Program-made: the position numbers and the translations under genes | Notes under the pieces: generated by a model | What the model was told of the DNA's origin: nothing | What the model saw: the letters and a program-made list of their open reading frames with translations, nothing else | The model's database searches: none | Assembly: GCA_002381695.1 (NCBI GenBank) | Contig: DFXM01000022.1 | Span: 1 to 27,419 of the forward strand | Source of the DNA: Clostridium sp. UBA4108 | GTDB lineage: Bacteria > Bacillota > Clostridia > Clostridiales > Clostridiaceae | Reading direction: 5' to 3' | Length of the DNA stretch: 27,419 nucleotides | Shown here: positions 1 through 7,189 of the stretch, in pieces | Layout: each line of letters opens with the position of its first letter | Numbering within the stretch: the stretch's first letter is position 1

Positions 1-307
1 TAGCTTTTTACTTGAATAGAGCCTTAGTAAATCAAGGTTCCGAAACGGTTGATAAGTGTAAACTTAGATTCATGCGAAGCAAATGAATCTCTAGTTGAAC
101 TTACACAGAGGGCCAGTAATAATATAAAGTTCTAATTAATCTGATTTTCATAATATAGTCTATTTTTTTAGTATTTTAATACAATGATTACATTGTTGCT
201 TTAAATCTATCTTGATGATTCATTTTTGAATACGCCATCTTAATGTTATTTGCGCTATACTCTTTTGATATTTTTCTGATATTTATTTTAAAGACTCAAG
301 TATTAAC
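1..307. other. Non-coding segment with a structured element
   Basis: No convincing gene is seen on either strand. Bases 56-106 form an interrupted inverted repeat: GTGTAA (56-61) pairs with TTACAC (101-106), AACT (61-64) can pair with AGTT (93-96), and AGATTCAT (66-73) pairs with ATGAATCT (83-90) around a 9-base loop. The flank at 1-55 is less AT-rich than most intergenic DNA here. Neither side has a run of T, so it is not a simple terminator. It could be the end of a structured RNA or a dispersed intergenic repeat. A smaller dyad, ACAATG/CATTGT, lies near 181-196. The segment lies downstream of the minus-strand metS-like gene. I recognise no known RNA family. Confidence 0.4.
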
Positions 308-409
308 TTACTGTTTTTCATTTTTAAAATTTATAACTAATGTTACTATTAATCCTCCCCAAAGAATAGTTGCTCCTAATATTAAAAATGAGATAGAATA
401 ACCTGTCAT
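308..409 (-). CDS. MetS-like small subunit of an NSS transporter
   Basis: This is a 33-residue reading frame beginning MTGYSISFLILGATILWGG and ending NFKNEKQ. It has one hydrophobic helix (about residues 5-27) followed by a short charged tail. Its ATG follows directly on the TAA of the NSS transporter gene, and an AGGAGG lies inside the 3' end of that gene, 7 bases before the ATG, so the two are probably translationally coupled. Known family fact: MetP-type NSS symporters are often paired with a tiny one-helix MetS subunit that is needed for transport of methionine or alanine. Size, topology, the small-residue-rich helix and position all fit. Substrate is not shown by the sequence. Confidence 0.8.
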   Translation of the reverse strand: MTGYSISFLILGATILWGGLIVTLVINFKNEKQ

Positions 410-1921
410 TTATAAAACCTCCTTACTTTTTATATCTTGAGATTCATTTTCTGTCTTCCAAGGCTTCTTGCTTATTAATATTCCACCTATAATTCCTAAT
501 GCAATAATTGACCAACCATATAATAATAAAGATATTAAATCATATCCTCCATAAGGAGTTTTGAATTCTGTTATAATACTTTGAACTAGTGTTACTAATA
601 GTAATGTAGGTGTAATATACTTTATAATAAAATCCCACCATTTACCTATTTTGAAATACGAAATAGCATTTGTATGTTCTCTTATTTCCTTAGGCTTAAC
701 TAACCAACCAATAACAAAAGCCTCTAATAATCCAACTACAACTATCCCATAGTTATTTATAAAATTATCCATAATATCTAATAAATATAGACCTGCATTT
801 GTTGCAAAAGCTGTACTTATTAAAAACCCAATTACAGAAATACTTGTTACAACTTTTTTTCGTTTCCATCCAAATTTATCAATTATTGCAGCTGATATTG
901 CTTCAACTAATGAAACTGCTGAAGTAATCCCTGCAAATAATAGACATACAAAGAATAAAACTCCTAATATATTTCCCCATACTCCCATTATTGTAAAGAC
1001 CTTAGGGAATGCTATAAAGGCTAGCCCAATTCCACTTGTTACTACTTCCTCCACAGGTACCCCTTCAATTGTTGCCATTACTCCAAGTATTGCAAATACT
1101 CCAATAGCACATAAAAATTCAAATCCACAATTGGCAAATGCAGTCATAAATGCACTGTTATTTATATCTGTTTTTTTAGGAAGATAACTAGAATATGTCA
1201 TCATAATACCAGTAGCAATACTCAAGGAGAAAAATACTTGTCCATATGCTAAAATCCAAATCTTAGGATCTTTTACCTTATTCCAATCTGGTGTAAATAA
1301 TGTATTTAATCCAACTTCTGCACCTTCTAATGTAACTCCTCTTACTACTATAATTATCATTATTAATAGTAAACAAGGTAATAATATTTTATTCATTTTT
1401 TCAATTCCTGCTTTTATACCTTTATAGCATATAAGCCAATTTATAAACCAAATTAATGCAATTCCAATTAGTATAGGAAAAACTATTCCACCTAGATTTA
1501 GAGGTGAATCAGATAATTTTAAAAAATCATTATAAAAGAATGAATTAGAATCTTCTCCCCATCCCTTATTAAAACTAAGGGTTAAATATTTCATTGCCAT
1601 GCTTAATATCATGGAATAATAACATAGTATAATTGATGAACTAATTATTGACCACCATCCAAACCATTCAAATTTTTTATTAGCTCTTGCTAATGAAAGA
1701 GGTGTGGATCCTCTAAATTTATGTCCCATTCCATACTCTAATATTAAAAGAGGAATTCCTGCAGTAAATATAGCAAAGAAATATGGTATTAAAAATGCTC
1801 CTCCTCCACTTGAGTAAACTACATATGGAAATCTCCATATATTACCTAATCCTACTGCTGATCCAACTGCTGCAAGTATAAAACCTACTTTAGTTCCCCA
1901 TTGTTCTCTATTTTCTTCCAT
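410..1921 (-). CDS. NSS-family sodium:amino-acid symporter
   Basis: A 503-residue membrane protein of the neurotransmitter:sodium symporter family (LeuT fold), importing an amino acid with Na+. The family signature is in the first helix: GSAVGLGNIWRFPY at about residues 20-33, where the unwound stretch binds Na+ and substrate. About 11-12 hydrophobic segments follow. A positively charged tail ends the protein. The ATG at 1921 is preceded by AGGAGG at a normal distance. The next gene, 0 bases downstream, encodes a MetS-like small subunit, which favours the MetP/MetS branch (alanine, methionine or branched-chain substrates). Upstream lies a leader peptide followed by tandem terminators, so expression is probably controlled by premature termination. 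Exact substrate unknown. Confidence 0.9.
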   Translation of the reverse strand: MEENREQWGTKVGFILAAVGSAVGLGNIWRFPYVVYSSGGGAFLIPYFFAIFTAGIPLLILEYGMGHKFRGSTPLSLARANKKFEWFGWWSIISSSIILCYYSMILSMAMKYLTLSFNKGWGEDSNSFFYNDFLKLSDSPLNLGGIVFPILIGIALIWFINWLICYKGIKAGIEKMNKILLPCLLLIMIIIVVRGVTLEGAEVGLNTLFTPDWNKVKDPKIWILAYGQVFFSLSIATGIMMTYSSYLPKKTDINNSAFMTAFANCGFEFLCAIGVFAILGVMATIEGVPVEEVVTSGIGLAFIAFPKVFTIMGVWGNILGVLFFVCLLFAGITSAVSLVEAISAAIIDKFGWKRKKVVTSISVIGFLISTAFATNAGLYLLDIMDNFINNYGIVVVGLLEAFVIGWLVKPKEIREHTNAISYFKIGKWWDFIIKYITPTLLLVTLVQSIITEFKTPYGGYDLISLLLYGWSIIALGIIGGILISKKPWKTENESQDIKSKEVL

Positions 1922-1960
1922 AGTTAAATCCTCCTAAGCTAAATTTTAATATTTATATAA

Positions 1961-1992
1961 AAAAAGTCCCATAGTTATTTATGGGACTTTTT
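1961..1992 (-). terminator. Leader terminator D, just upstream of the NSS gene
   Basis: GTCCCATA (1966-1973) pairs with TATGGGAC (1980-1987), extended by A/T runs on both sides. On the minus strand the stem is followed by seven T and lies about 40 bases before the transporter start codon. It looks like a complete intrinsic terminator inside the 5' leader. The flanking A/T runs could also let it act on the plus strand. Confidence 0.8.
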
Positions 1993-2009
1993 AACCTAGG
2001 ATATAAAAA

Positions 2010-2033
2010 AGCCCCATATTAATCTATGAGACT
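2010..2033 (-). terminator. Leader terminator C
   Basis: AGCCCCAT (2010-2017) pairs with ATGAGACT (2026-2033). The minus-strand RNA uses two G-U pairs and is followed by UUUUUU. Its loop-proximal sequence (ATCTATGA on the plus strand, 2022-2029) is identical to that of hairpin B, so it can also pair with the 3' arm of hairpin A. Confidence 0.7.
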
Positions 2034-2062
2034 TATTTTGTCTAAAAAACAATACAAAAATA

Positions 2063-2084
2063 GCCTCATATAAATCTATGAGGC
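2063..2084 (-). terminator. Leader terminator B
   Basis: GCCTCATA (2063-2070) pairs perfectly with TATGAGGC (2077-2084) around a 6-base loop. On the minus strand the stem is followed by TATTTTTG. The 5' arm in the RNA contains TCATAGAT, complementary to ATCTATGA in the 3' arm of upstream hairpin A. Forming hairpin A and forming an A-B pairing are therefore alternatives, as in attenuators. Confidence 0.65.
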
Positions 2085-2113
2085 ATATTTTATCTATAAA
2101 ATATAAATTAGCC

Positions 2114-2155
2114 GTCATAGATATAATCACTTAAAGTAGCAATTACATCTATGAC
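2114..2155 (-). promoter_or_regulatory. Leader hairpin A, candidate attenuator switch
   Basis: GTCATAGAT (2114-2122) pairs with ATCTATGAC (2147-2155), a 9-bp perfect stem. The 24-base loop contains 2131-2144. In RNA that stretch can form 13 of 14 pairs (one G-U, one A-C mismatch) with 2190-2203, the last codons and stop of the leader peptide. A long-range loop contact to a translated region is what a ribosome-controlled switch would need. No T run follows, so A itself is not a terminator. Confidence 0.6.
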
Positions 2156-2194
2156 AGTAATAAATATAAATCTATTTAATCATACATGCAATTG

Positions 2195-2272
2195 CTATCT
2201 TAACTCGGCTAACAATAAGAGTACTCTATTGAATTTTGATTCTTTTTGAATTTGTGATTTTATAGTTTTCAT
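2195..2272 (-). CDS. Leu-rich leader peptide of the NSS transporter operon
   Basis: A 25-codon reading frame with GGGAGG 7 bases before its ATG. The product reads MKTIKSQIQKESKFNR, then VLLLLAELR. Four consecutive Leu codons (CTC TTA TTG TTA) at residues 18-21 lie just before the stop, and a fifth Leu is at residue 24. A strong promoter sits about 30 bases upstream, and four hairpins fill the space to the transporter gene. The short length, strong ribosome site, single-amino-acid run and tandem terminators match the general plan of amino-acid leader peptides. Which amino acid is sensed (Leu, possibly Arg) and the direction of the response are inference. Confidence 0.65.
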   Translation of the reverse strand: MKTIKSQIQKESKFNRVLLLLAELR

Positions 2273-2302
2273 AATATTTCCTCCCTTTAATAATTTTTTT
2301 AT

Positions 2303-2332
2303 ATAATAACATCATAACTTATACTTTGTCAA
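2303..2332 (-). promoter_or_regulatory. Sigma-A-type promoter of the leader/NSS operon
   Basis: On the minus strand, TTGACA (2332-2327) and TATTAT (2308-2303) are separated by 18 bp. Transcription would start near 2296, about 25 bases ahead of the leader peptide start. Confidence 0.8.
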
Positions 2333-2401
2333 CTTTTTTATTCTCAAAATTCTTTTATTTCTGTCATATCTTTAATCATATTAAGGTATCTGAAAGCAAA
2401 T

Positions 2402-2525
2402 AATAAGTCAAAGATGGGAAGTATATTTTGAGTTAGACAAGGAAACAGGTTCCGCAGATAGTAACACTATCTAATGGTTCTGTTAACGCAGTATAACACA
2501 AAATAGACGAGCATTCTGACTTATT
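2402..2525. other. Nested-helix intergenic element, possible structured RNA
   Basis: Four nested inverted repeats share one axis. AATAAGTCA (2402-2410) pairs with TGACTTATT (2517-2525). TATTTTG (2424-2430) pairs with CAAAATA (2499-2505). AACAG (2444-2448) pairs with CTGTT (2480-2484). AGATAGT (2456-2462) pairs with ACTATCT (2466-2472) with a 3-base loop. Internal loops between helices are less AT-rich than the surroundings. On the plus strand the outer arm runs into TTATTTTTT, a possible termination tail. This could be a small RNA, a leader of the ABC transporter gene, or a mobile repeat. I recognise no known riboswitch consensus. Confidence 0.45.
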
Positions 2526-2565
2526 TATTTTTTGAAGATGCCTAACATCTCCCTAGGTATAAAAT

Positions 2566-2582
2566 AACGTACTAAGTACGTT
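2566..2582. promoter_or_regulatory. 8-bp perfect dyad upstream of the ABC transporter
   Basis: AACGTACT and AGTACGTT flank a single A, giving a 17-bp perfect dyad about 75 bases before the ABC transporter start. It looks like an operator half-site pair, but no protein can be assigned. Confidence 0.35.
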
Positions 2583-2596
2583 TAAACTTATAAAAA

Positions 2597-2631
2597 GTTA
2601 ATGTTGAGTTAATGTAGTATGTGTATATTTA
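2597..2631 (+). promoter_or_regulatory. Direct-repeat operator and weak promoter of the ABC gene
   Basis: GTTAATGT occurs at 2597-2604 and again at 2608-2615, an 11-bp period. The second copy overlaps a possible -35 (TTGAGT, 2604-2609), which is paired with TATTTA (2626-2631) at 16 bp. OmpR-family regulators typically bind direct repeats about one helical turn apart beside weak -35 boxes, so the regulator encoded at 5121 is the natural candidate. That link is inference. Confidence 0.45.
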
Positions 2632-2656
2632 AATTATTGCTAGAGGAGGTATGTTT

Positions 2657-5008
2657 ATGCTTACGTTAAAAAACATAAAAAAAAGCTACACTACAGGTGA
2701 TTTTACACAAGTAGCACTAGATGGTGTATCTTTAAATTTTCGAGAAAATGAATTTGTAGCTATATTAGGGCCAAGTGGATCAGGAAAAACAACATGCTTA
2801 AATGTCATTGGTGGACTTGATAAATATGACTTGGGTGATCTAATTATTAATGGGAAATCAACAAAGGAGTTTTCAGATTCTGAATGGGATTCATATAGAA
2901 ATAATAGTATAGGATTTGTATTCCAAAGTTATAACTTAATAGGACATTTAGATATAGTATCAAATGTTGAAATGGGTATGACTTTAAGTGGAATATCATC
3001 TAAAGCAAAAAGGGAAAAGGCACTTGAGGTTCTTGAAAGAGTAGGTTTAAAAGACCATATACATAAAAAGCCTAATCAACTTTCAGGAGGTCAGATGCAG
3101 AGAGTTGCAATAGCAAGAGCTTTGGCAAATGACCCAGATATAATTCTTGCAGATGAACCTACTGGTGCTCTGGATACAAAAACCAGTGTACAAATAATGG
3201 AATTAATAAAAGAAATATCAAAAGATAAATTAGTTATAATGGTTACTCATAATCCAGAATTAGCTAACGATTATGCAGATAGAATTGTAGAGTTTAGAGA
3301 TGGAAATATAGTATCAGATTCAAATCCACTGAATATTGAAACTAAAAAAGAAAAATATTCGTTAAAGAAAACAAGTATGAGCTTTTTTACAGCTTTAAAA
3401 TTATCAGCAATGAATATAAAAACTAAAAAGGGGAGAACATTTTTAACAGCACTTGCATCAAGTATTGGTATTATAGGAATTGCTATTATACTTAGTTTAT
3501 CAAACGGATTTGATGCTAAAATAGCAGAGATGCAGGAGGATGCACTAGCGGAATATCCAATTACTATATCCAAACAAACTCAAGAAGTTAATAAAGAAGC
3601 TATGGAATCTAGAAGAGAAGAAATGAACGATAAAATGCTTGGAAAATCTGAATATGTAGATTTAGATGAAGTTTACTTATATGATTCAAGTGAAAATACA
3701 CTGATACATACAAATAATATATCAAGTGAATATATAGATTATATTAAAGGAATAAACCCAGAAATTGTGGATACTATAGGTTATACAAGAATAGCATCTA
3801 TGAATCTTTTAAGAAAATTTGATGATAAAATAGCACCTATAACATTTAGCGCTAGTGATAAAAGTAATACGAATTCATCACCAATGGGACAAATGGGAGC
3901 AGGATTAGCTTCTTATCCAAGTTCTATAAAAGATAATAATACATCTTTTATAGAAAAAAACTATGATTTATTAGAAGGAGAATATCCTAAGTCAGAAACT
4001 GATTTAGTACTTATAGTAGATTCTCAAAATAAAGTAGATGTAAATGCAATGAAAAATCTTGGAATAGATACAACAGATTTAGAGAGTATTAAATTCAAAG
4101 ATCTAGTAGGTATGGAGTTCAAGTTAATATCAAACAATGATTATTATGAAAAAACACAATTTAATACATACATGCCTTCAAATGATTATGAAAAAATGTA
4201 TAACTCAAATGATTCAGTTACATTAACTTTAAGCGGTGTAGTACGTATTAAAGAAGATGCAGGTATTTCTATGATAGGTGAAGGAATAGCCTATAGTGAT
4301 GACTTAACTGAATTAGTTATAGAAAAAGCTAAAGATTCTGATATAGTACAAACTCAAAAAGATGCAGACTATAATGTAATGTCAAGAGAAGCTATTGACG
4401 AGGAAACTAAGAAAAACTTAATAGCATATCTTGGAGGAGATGAAACTCCATATGCAATTATGTTATATCCAAATAGCTTTGAAAATAAAGATCAACTTAT
4501 ATCTTATTTAGATGATTATAATGAAAATAAATCATCTGAAGATAAAATAGTATATACTGATTTATCAAAGATGTTATCAGATATGACTGGTGGAATCATG
4601 GATGGAATAACTATAGTTTTAGTTGCATTTGCTGCTACATCATTAGTTGTATCTTTAATAATGGTAGGTATTATAACTTATATATCAGTACTAGAGAGAA
4701 CTAAAGAAATAGGTGTATTAAGAGCACTTGGAGCAAGAAAAAAAGATATCACTAGAGTATTTAATGCTGAAACCTTTATAATAGGAACTGGATCAGGGTT
4801 ATTAGGGATATCAATTGCCTGGTTACTTACAATACCAATAAATAGTGTTTTATATAAGATGACAGAGTTAGAATCAGTAGCAAAGCTAAATCCAGTACAT
4901 GCAATATCATTATTAATAATAAGTGTTACACTTACAATGTTAGGTGGATGGATACCATCAAAAATGGCAGCTAGAAAAAATCCAGTAGAAGCACTTAGAA
5001 GTGAATAG
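2657..5008 (+). CDS. ABC transporter, ATPase fused to FtsX/MacB-type permease
   Basis: A 783-residue fusion. The first ~225 residues are an ABC ATPase: Walker A GPSGSGKTT near residue 39, signature LSGGQMQRVA, Walker B ILADEPTG and the switch His in VTHN. A membrane helix follows at about 260-282, then a ~370-residue extracellular region, then three C-terminal helices carrying the FtsX-type stretch ERTKEIGVLRALGARKKDI. The architecture matches MacB-like mechanotransmission pumps, which act on peptides, lipoproteins or antibiotics at the cell surface rather than carrying solutes through a channel. ATG 2657 is preferred because AGAGGAGG ends 7 bases before it; the ATG at 2651 is only 1 base away. 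A two-component system follows, suggesting antimicrobial-peptide or envelope-stress sensing. Confidence 0.88.
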   Translation: MLTLKNIKKSYTTGDFTQVALDGVSLNFRENEFVAILGPSGSGKTTCLNVIGGLDKYDLGDLIINGKSTKEFSDSEWDSYRNNSIGFVFQSYNLIGHLDIVSNVEMGMTLSGISSKAKREKALEVLERVGLKDHIHKKPNQLSGGQMQRVAIARALANDPDIILADEPTGALDTKTSVQIMELIKEISKDKLVIMVTHNPELANDYADRIVEFRDGNIVSDSNPLNIETKKEKYSLKKTSMSFFTALKLSAMNIKTKKGRTFLTALASSIGIIGIAIILSLSNGFDAKIAEMQEDALAEYPITISKQTQEVNKEAMESRREEMNDKMLGKSEYVDLDEVYLYDSSENTLIHTNNISSEYIDYIKGINPEIVDTIGYTRIASMNLLRKFDDKIAPITFSASDKSNTNSSPMGQMGAGLASYPSSIKDNNTSFIEKNYDLLEGEYPKSETDLVLIVDSQNKVDVNAMKNLGIDTTDLESIKFKDLVGMEFKLISNNDYYEKTQFNTYMPSNDYEKMYNSNDSVTLTLSGVVRIKEDAGISMIGEGIAYSDDLTELVIEKAKDSDIVQTQKDADYNVMSREAIDEETKKNLIAYLGGDETPYAIMLYPNSFENKDQLISYLDDYNENKSSEDKIVYTDLSKMLSDMTGGIMDGITIVLVAFAATSLVVSLIMVGIITYISVLERTKEIGVLRALGARKKDITRVFNAETFIIGTGSGLLGISIAWLLTIPINSVLYKMTELESVAKLNPVHAISLLIISVTLTMLGGWIPSKMAARKNPVEALRSE

Positions 5009-5022
5009 AAAGTGATTATAAA

Positions 5023-5052
5023 GGCTATCTTAAATTATAAATTAAGATAGCC
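5023..5052 (+). terminator. Terminator-like hairpin after the ABC gene
   Basis: GGCTATCTTAA (5023-5033) pairs with TTAAGATAGCC (5042-5052), an 11-bp perfect stem. The tail is TATTAATATTT rather than a pure T run, so termination may be partial and allow read-through into the regulator genes. Confidence 0.65.
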
Positions 5053-5120
5053 TATTAATATTTAGTATTTAGTATAAAATATAGTAGAATCATATTATAT
5101 ATCAATTTAGGAGGGATATT

Positions 5121-5798
5121 GTGGTTAAAATACTAATAGTTGAAGATAACAATAAACTAAGAAAATTAATTGATGTATATCTAACTCACAATGGATATAA
5201 AACTTATAATGCAACAGATGGACTTGAGGCCTTGGAGATAATAAATAATAATATGATAGATTTAGTAATATGTGATATCATGATGCCAAACATGGATGGA
5301 TTTGAGCTTATAGAAGAATTGAGAGGAATATATACTAATTTGCCAATACTTATAGTTACAGCAAAAGAATCTAAAGAAGATAAAATATTAGGATTCAAAC
5401 TAGGAATTGATGATTATATGGTGAAACCTATAGATTTAGAAGAATTATTAATGAGAGTGAAAGCATTACTTAGAAGAGCGAATATAAATAATGAACATAA
5501 ATTAACTATAGGAGATGTTATACTTGACTATGATAAGCTAACAGTTACAAAAGGTGATGAAGAAATAGAACTTCCACAAAAAGAATTCTATTTGTTATAC
5601 AAACTCCTTAGTTATCCTGACCAAATATTTACACGTATCCAATTGATGGATGAGATATGGGGAATGGATGTGAAAAGTGATGAGCAAACGGTAAATGTGC
5701 ATATAAGAAGGTTAAGAGAAAAGTTTTCACATTACAAGGAATTTGAAATTATAACAGTAAGAGGGCTTGGCTATAAGGCGGTAAGAGAAGATGACTAA
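5121..5798 (+). CDS. OmpR-family response regulator
   Basis: A 225-residue two-domain regulator. The receiver domain (about 1-115) has the acidic pair E8-D9, phospho-acceptor D52 in CDIMMP, T80 and K102. The C-terminal winged helix (about 128-222) has the DNA-binding helix region TVNVHIRRLREKF and the closing TVRGLGYK. Start is GTG at 5121 with AGGAGG 6 bases upstream. Its end overlaps the kinase gene by 8 bp, so the two are co-translated. It most likely controls the preceding ABC transporter, whose promoter carries an 11-bp-spaced direct repeat; that target is inferred. Confidence 0.92.
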   Translation: MVKILIVEDNNKLRKLIDVYLTHNGYKTYNATDGLEALEIINNNMIDLVICDIMMPNMDGFELIEELRGIYTNLPILIVTAKESKEDKILGFKLGIDDYMVKPIDLEELLMRVKALLRRANINNEHKLTIGDVILDYDKLTVTKGDEEIELPQKEFYLLYKLLSYPDQIFTRIQLMDEIWGMDVKSDEQTVNVHIRRLREKFSHYKEFEIITVRGLGYKAVREDD

Positions 5799-7104
5799 TT
5801 GCGTTAAAAAATTGAGAAACACTATAAAATTTAAATTTATAGTAGCCCTTATCATATCTATTATAATAGGAAATATATTATCATTTTTAATAGTAGCACC
5901 CTATATAAATAGCAAAATAGAAGAGGTATTATTCAATAGGTATGAAACAATAATGTCTGAATTAAAAAGCTCTAAAAACTATGAAGAAAAATTAGATACC
6001 TTAATAAATTTGTATGATGGATTAGGATATAGCTTAGTAGTACATAAAGACATAAATGAATTAAATCTAAGAAAATCTCAAGAAAAGGAGCTTATTGAAG
6101 GGGAGAAATCAATATACTTAGTAGCTCATAGACCTAATGCTAAGGTAGTAGGGAAAATAAATAATAATTATATTACTTTAGAATTAAAGCATTATTCAGA
6201 TATAGGACATATTATATCTACTTTAAATAAAGTAGTATTATTTATTAATATATTTATTTGTTCATTTATAATAAGCTTAGTAATAAGAAAGATGACAAAA
6301 CCAATTGAAAAATTAGCAGATGCTACAAATGAAATATCAGCAGGTAATTTTGATATAAATATTGATATTAAAAGTAATGATGAGGTAGGGATGCTTGTAG
6401 AAAAATTTAATTCTATGGCCAGAGAATTAAAGAATATAGAATATATGCAAACTGATTTTATTAATAATGTATCTCATGAATTTAAAACACCAATAGCAGC
6501 TATAGATGGATTTGCAACTATACTTAAAAATACCAAGATATCAGAAGAAGAAAGGATGGAGTATTTAAATATTATAACTGACGAAGCTAGTAGATTATCA
6601 GAATTATCATCTAATATACTAACACTTTCAAAACTTGATAATATGGATAATTTTAAGAATAATAAAAAGTTTTTTTTAGACGAACAAATTAGAAAAACTA
6701 TTATATTACTTGAAAAAGAATGGACTAATAAAAATATATCTTTTAATTTAAATCTAAAAAATATGTCCTACTATGGAAAAGAAGAGTATTTAATGCAGGT
6801 ATGGATAAATATAATCAATAATGCTATAAAGTTTTCAAAAGAAAATAGTGAAATTGATATATATTGCTACAAAAACTCAGAGTATGCATTTGTTAAAATA
6901 AAAGATTATGGTTCTGGAATGGATGAAGATACTAAAAAGAGGGTATTCCATAAGTTTTATCAAGGGGATAGTTCTAGAAAAAGTGAAGGATATGGGTTAG
7001 GATTATCTATTTGTAAAAGAATAATTGACTTATCCAAAGGAGAAATTCATATAGATAGTGAGTTAGGAAACTATACTGAGATATTAATAAGTCTACCTTA
7101 TTAA
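5791..7104 (+). CDS. Sensor histidine kinase
   Basis: A 437-residue membrane kinase. Helix 1 is at about 14-38, an extracytoplasmic sensor of ~105 residues follows, and helix 2 is at about 147-165. Next come a HAMP linker (about 166-218) and the HisKA H-box NNVSHEFKTP with H229 as the phosphorylation site. The ATPase domain has the N-box INNAIKFS, G1 DYGSGMD, F-box FHKFYQ and G2 GYGLGLS. It partners the response regulator whose gene it overlaps. The extracellular loop is longer than in the short-loop BceS kinases that sense through their transporter, so it may bind a ligand itself. Confidence 0.92.
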   Translation: MTNCVKKLRNTIKFKFIVALIISIIIGNILSFLIVAPYINSKIEEVLFNRYETIMSELKSSKNYEEKLDTLINLYDGLGYSLVVHKDINELNLRKSQEKELIEGEKSIYLVAHRPNAKVVGKINNNYITLELKHYSDIGHIISTLNKVVLFINIFICSFIISLVIRKMTKPIEKLADATNEISAGNFDINIDIKSNDEVGMLVEKFNSMARELKNIEYMQTDFINNVSHEFKTPIAAIDGFATILKNTKISEEERMEYLNIITDEASRLSELSSNILTLSKLDNMDNFKNNKKFFLDEQIRKTIILLEKEWTNKNISFNLNLKNMSYYGKEEYLMQVWINIINNAIKFSKENSEIDIYCYKNSEYAFVKIKDYGSGMDEDTKKRVFHKFYQGDSSRKSEGYGLGLSICKRIIDLSKGEIHIDSELGNYTEILISLPY

Positions 7105-7128
7105 TAATATAAATTGTTTTCTTTCAAA

Positions 7129-7137
7129 TGGTATAAT
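7129..7137 (+). promoter_or_regulatory. Extended -10 promoter of the FMN reductase gene
   Basis: TGGTATAAT: a perfect TATAAT (7132-7137) with an extended TG at 7129-7130. No good -35 lies at 16-18 bp, which is acceptable for extended -10 promoters. Confidence 0.55.
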
Positions 7138-7189
7138 AATAATTAATACAAATAATGTAAAAGGATATAAGGGGAGATAGCTGAAGGTT

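Noticed and set aside
1961..2155. Regularly spaced hairpins as a CRISPR-like or repeat array
   Set aside because: Repeats are short, self-complementary, with T runs on one strand and no unique spacers; they behave as terminators in a leader.
2114..2272. T-box riboswitch for the NSS operon
   Set aside because: I see no T-box core (UGGNACC-type antiterminator) or specifier stem; a translated peptide explains the layout better.
3271..3573. Minus-strand 100-codon frame inside the ABC gene
   Set aside because: It is a shadow of a well-supported ABC transporter frame and shows no family motif.
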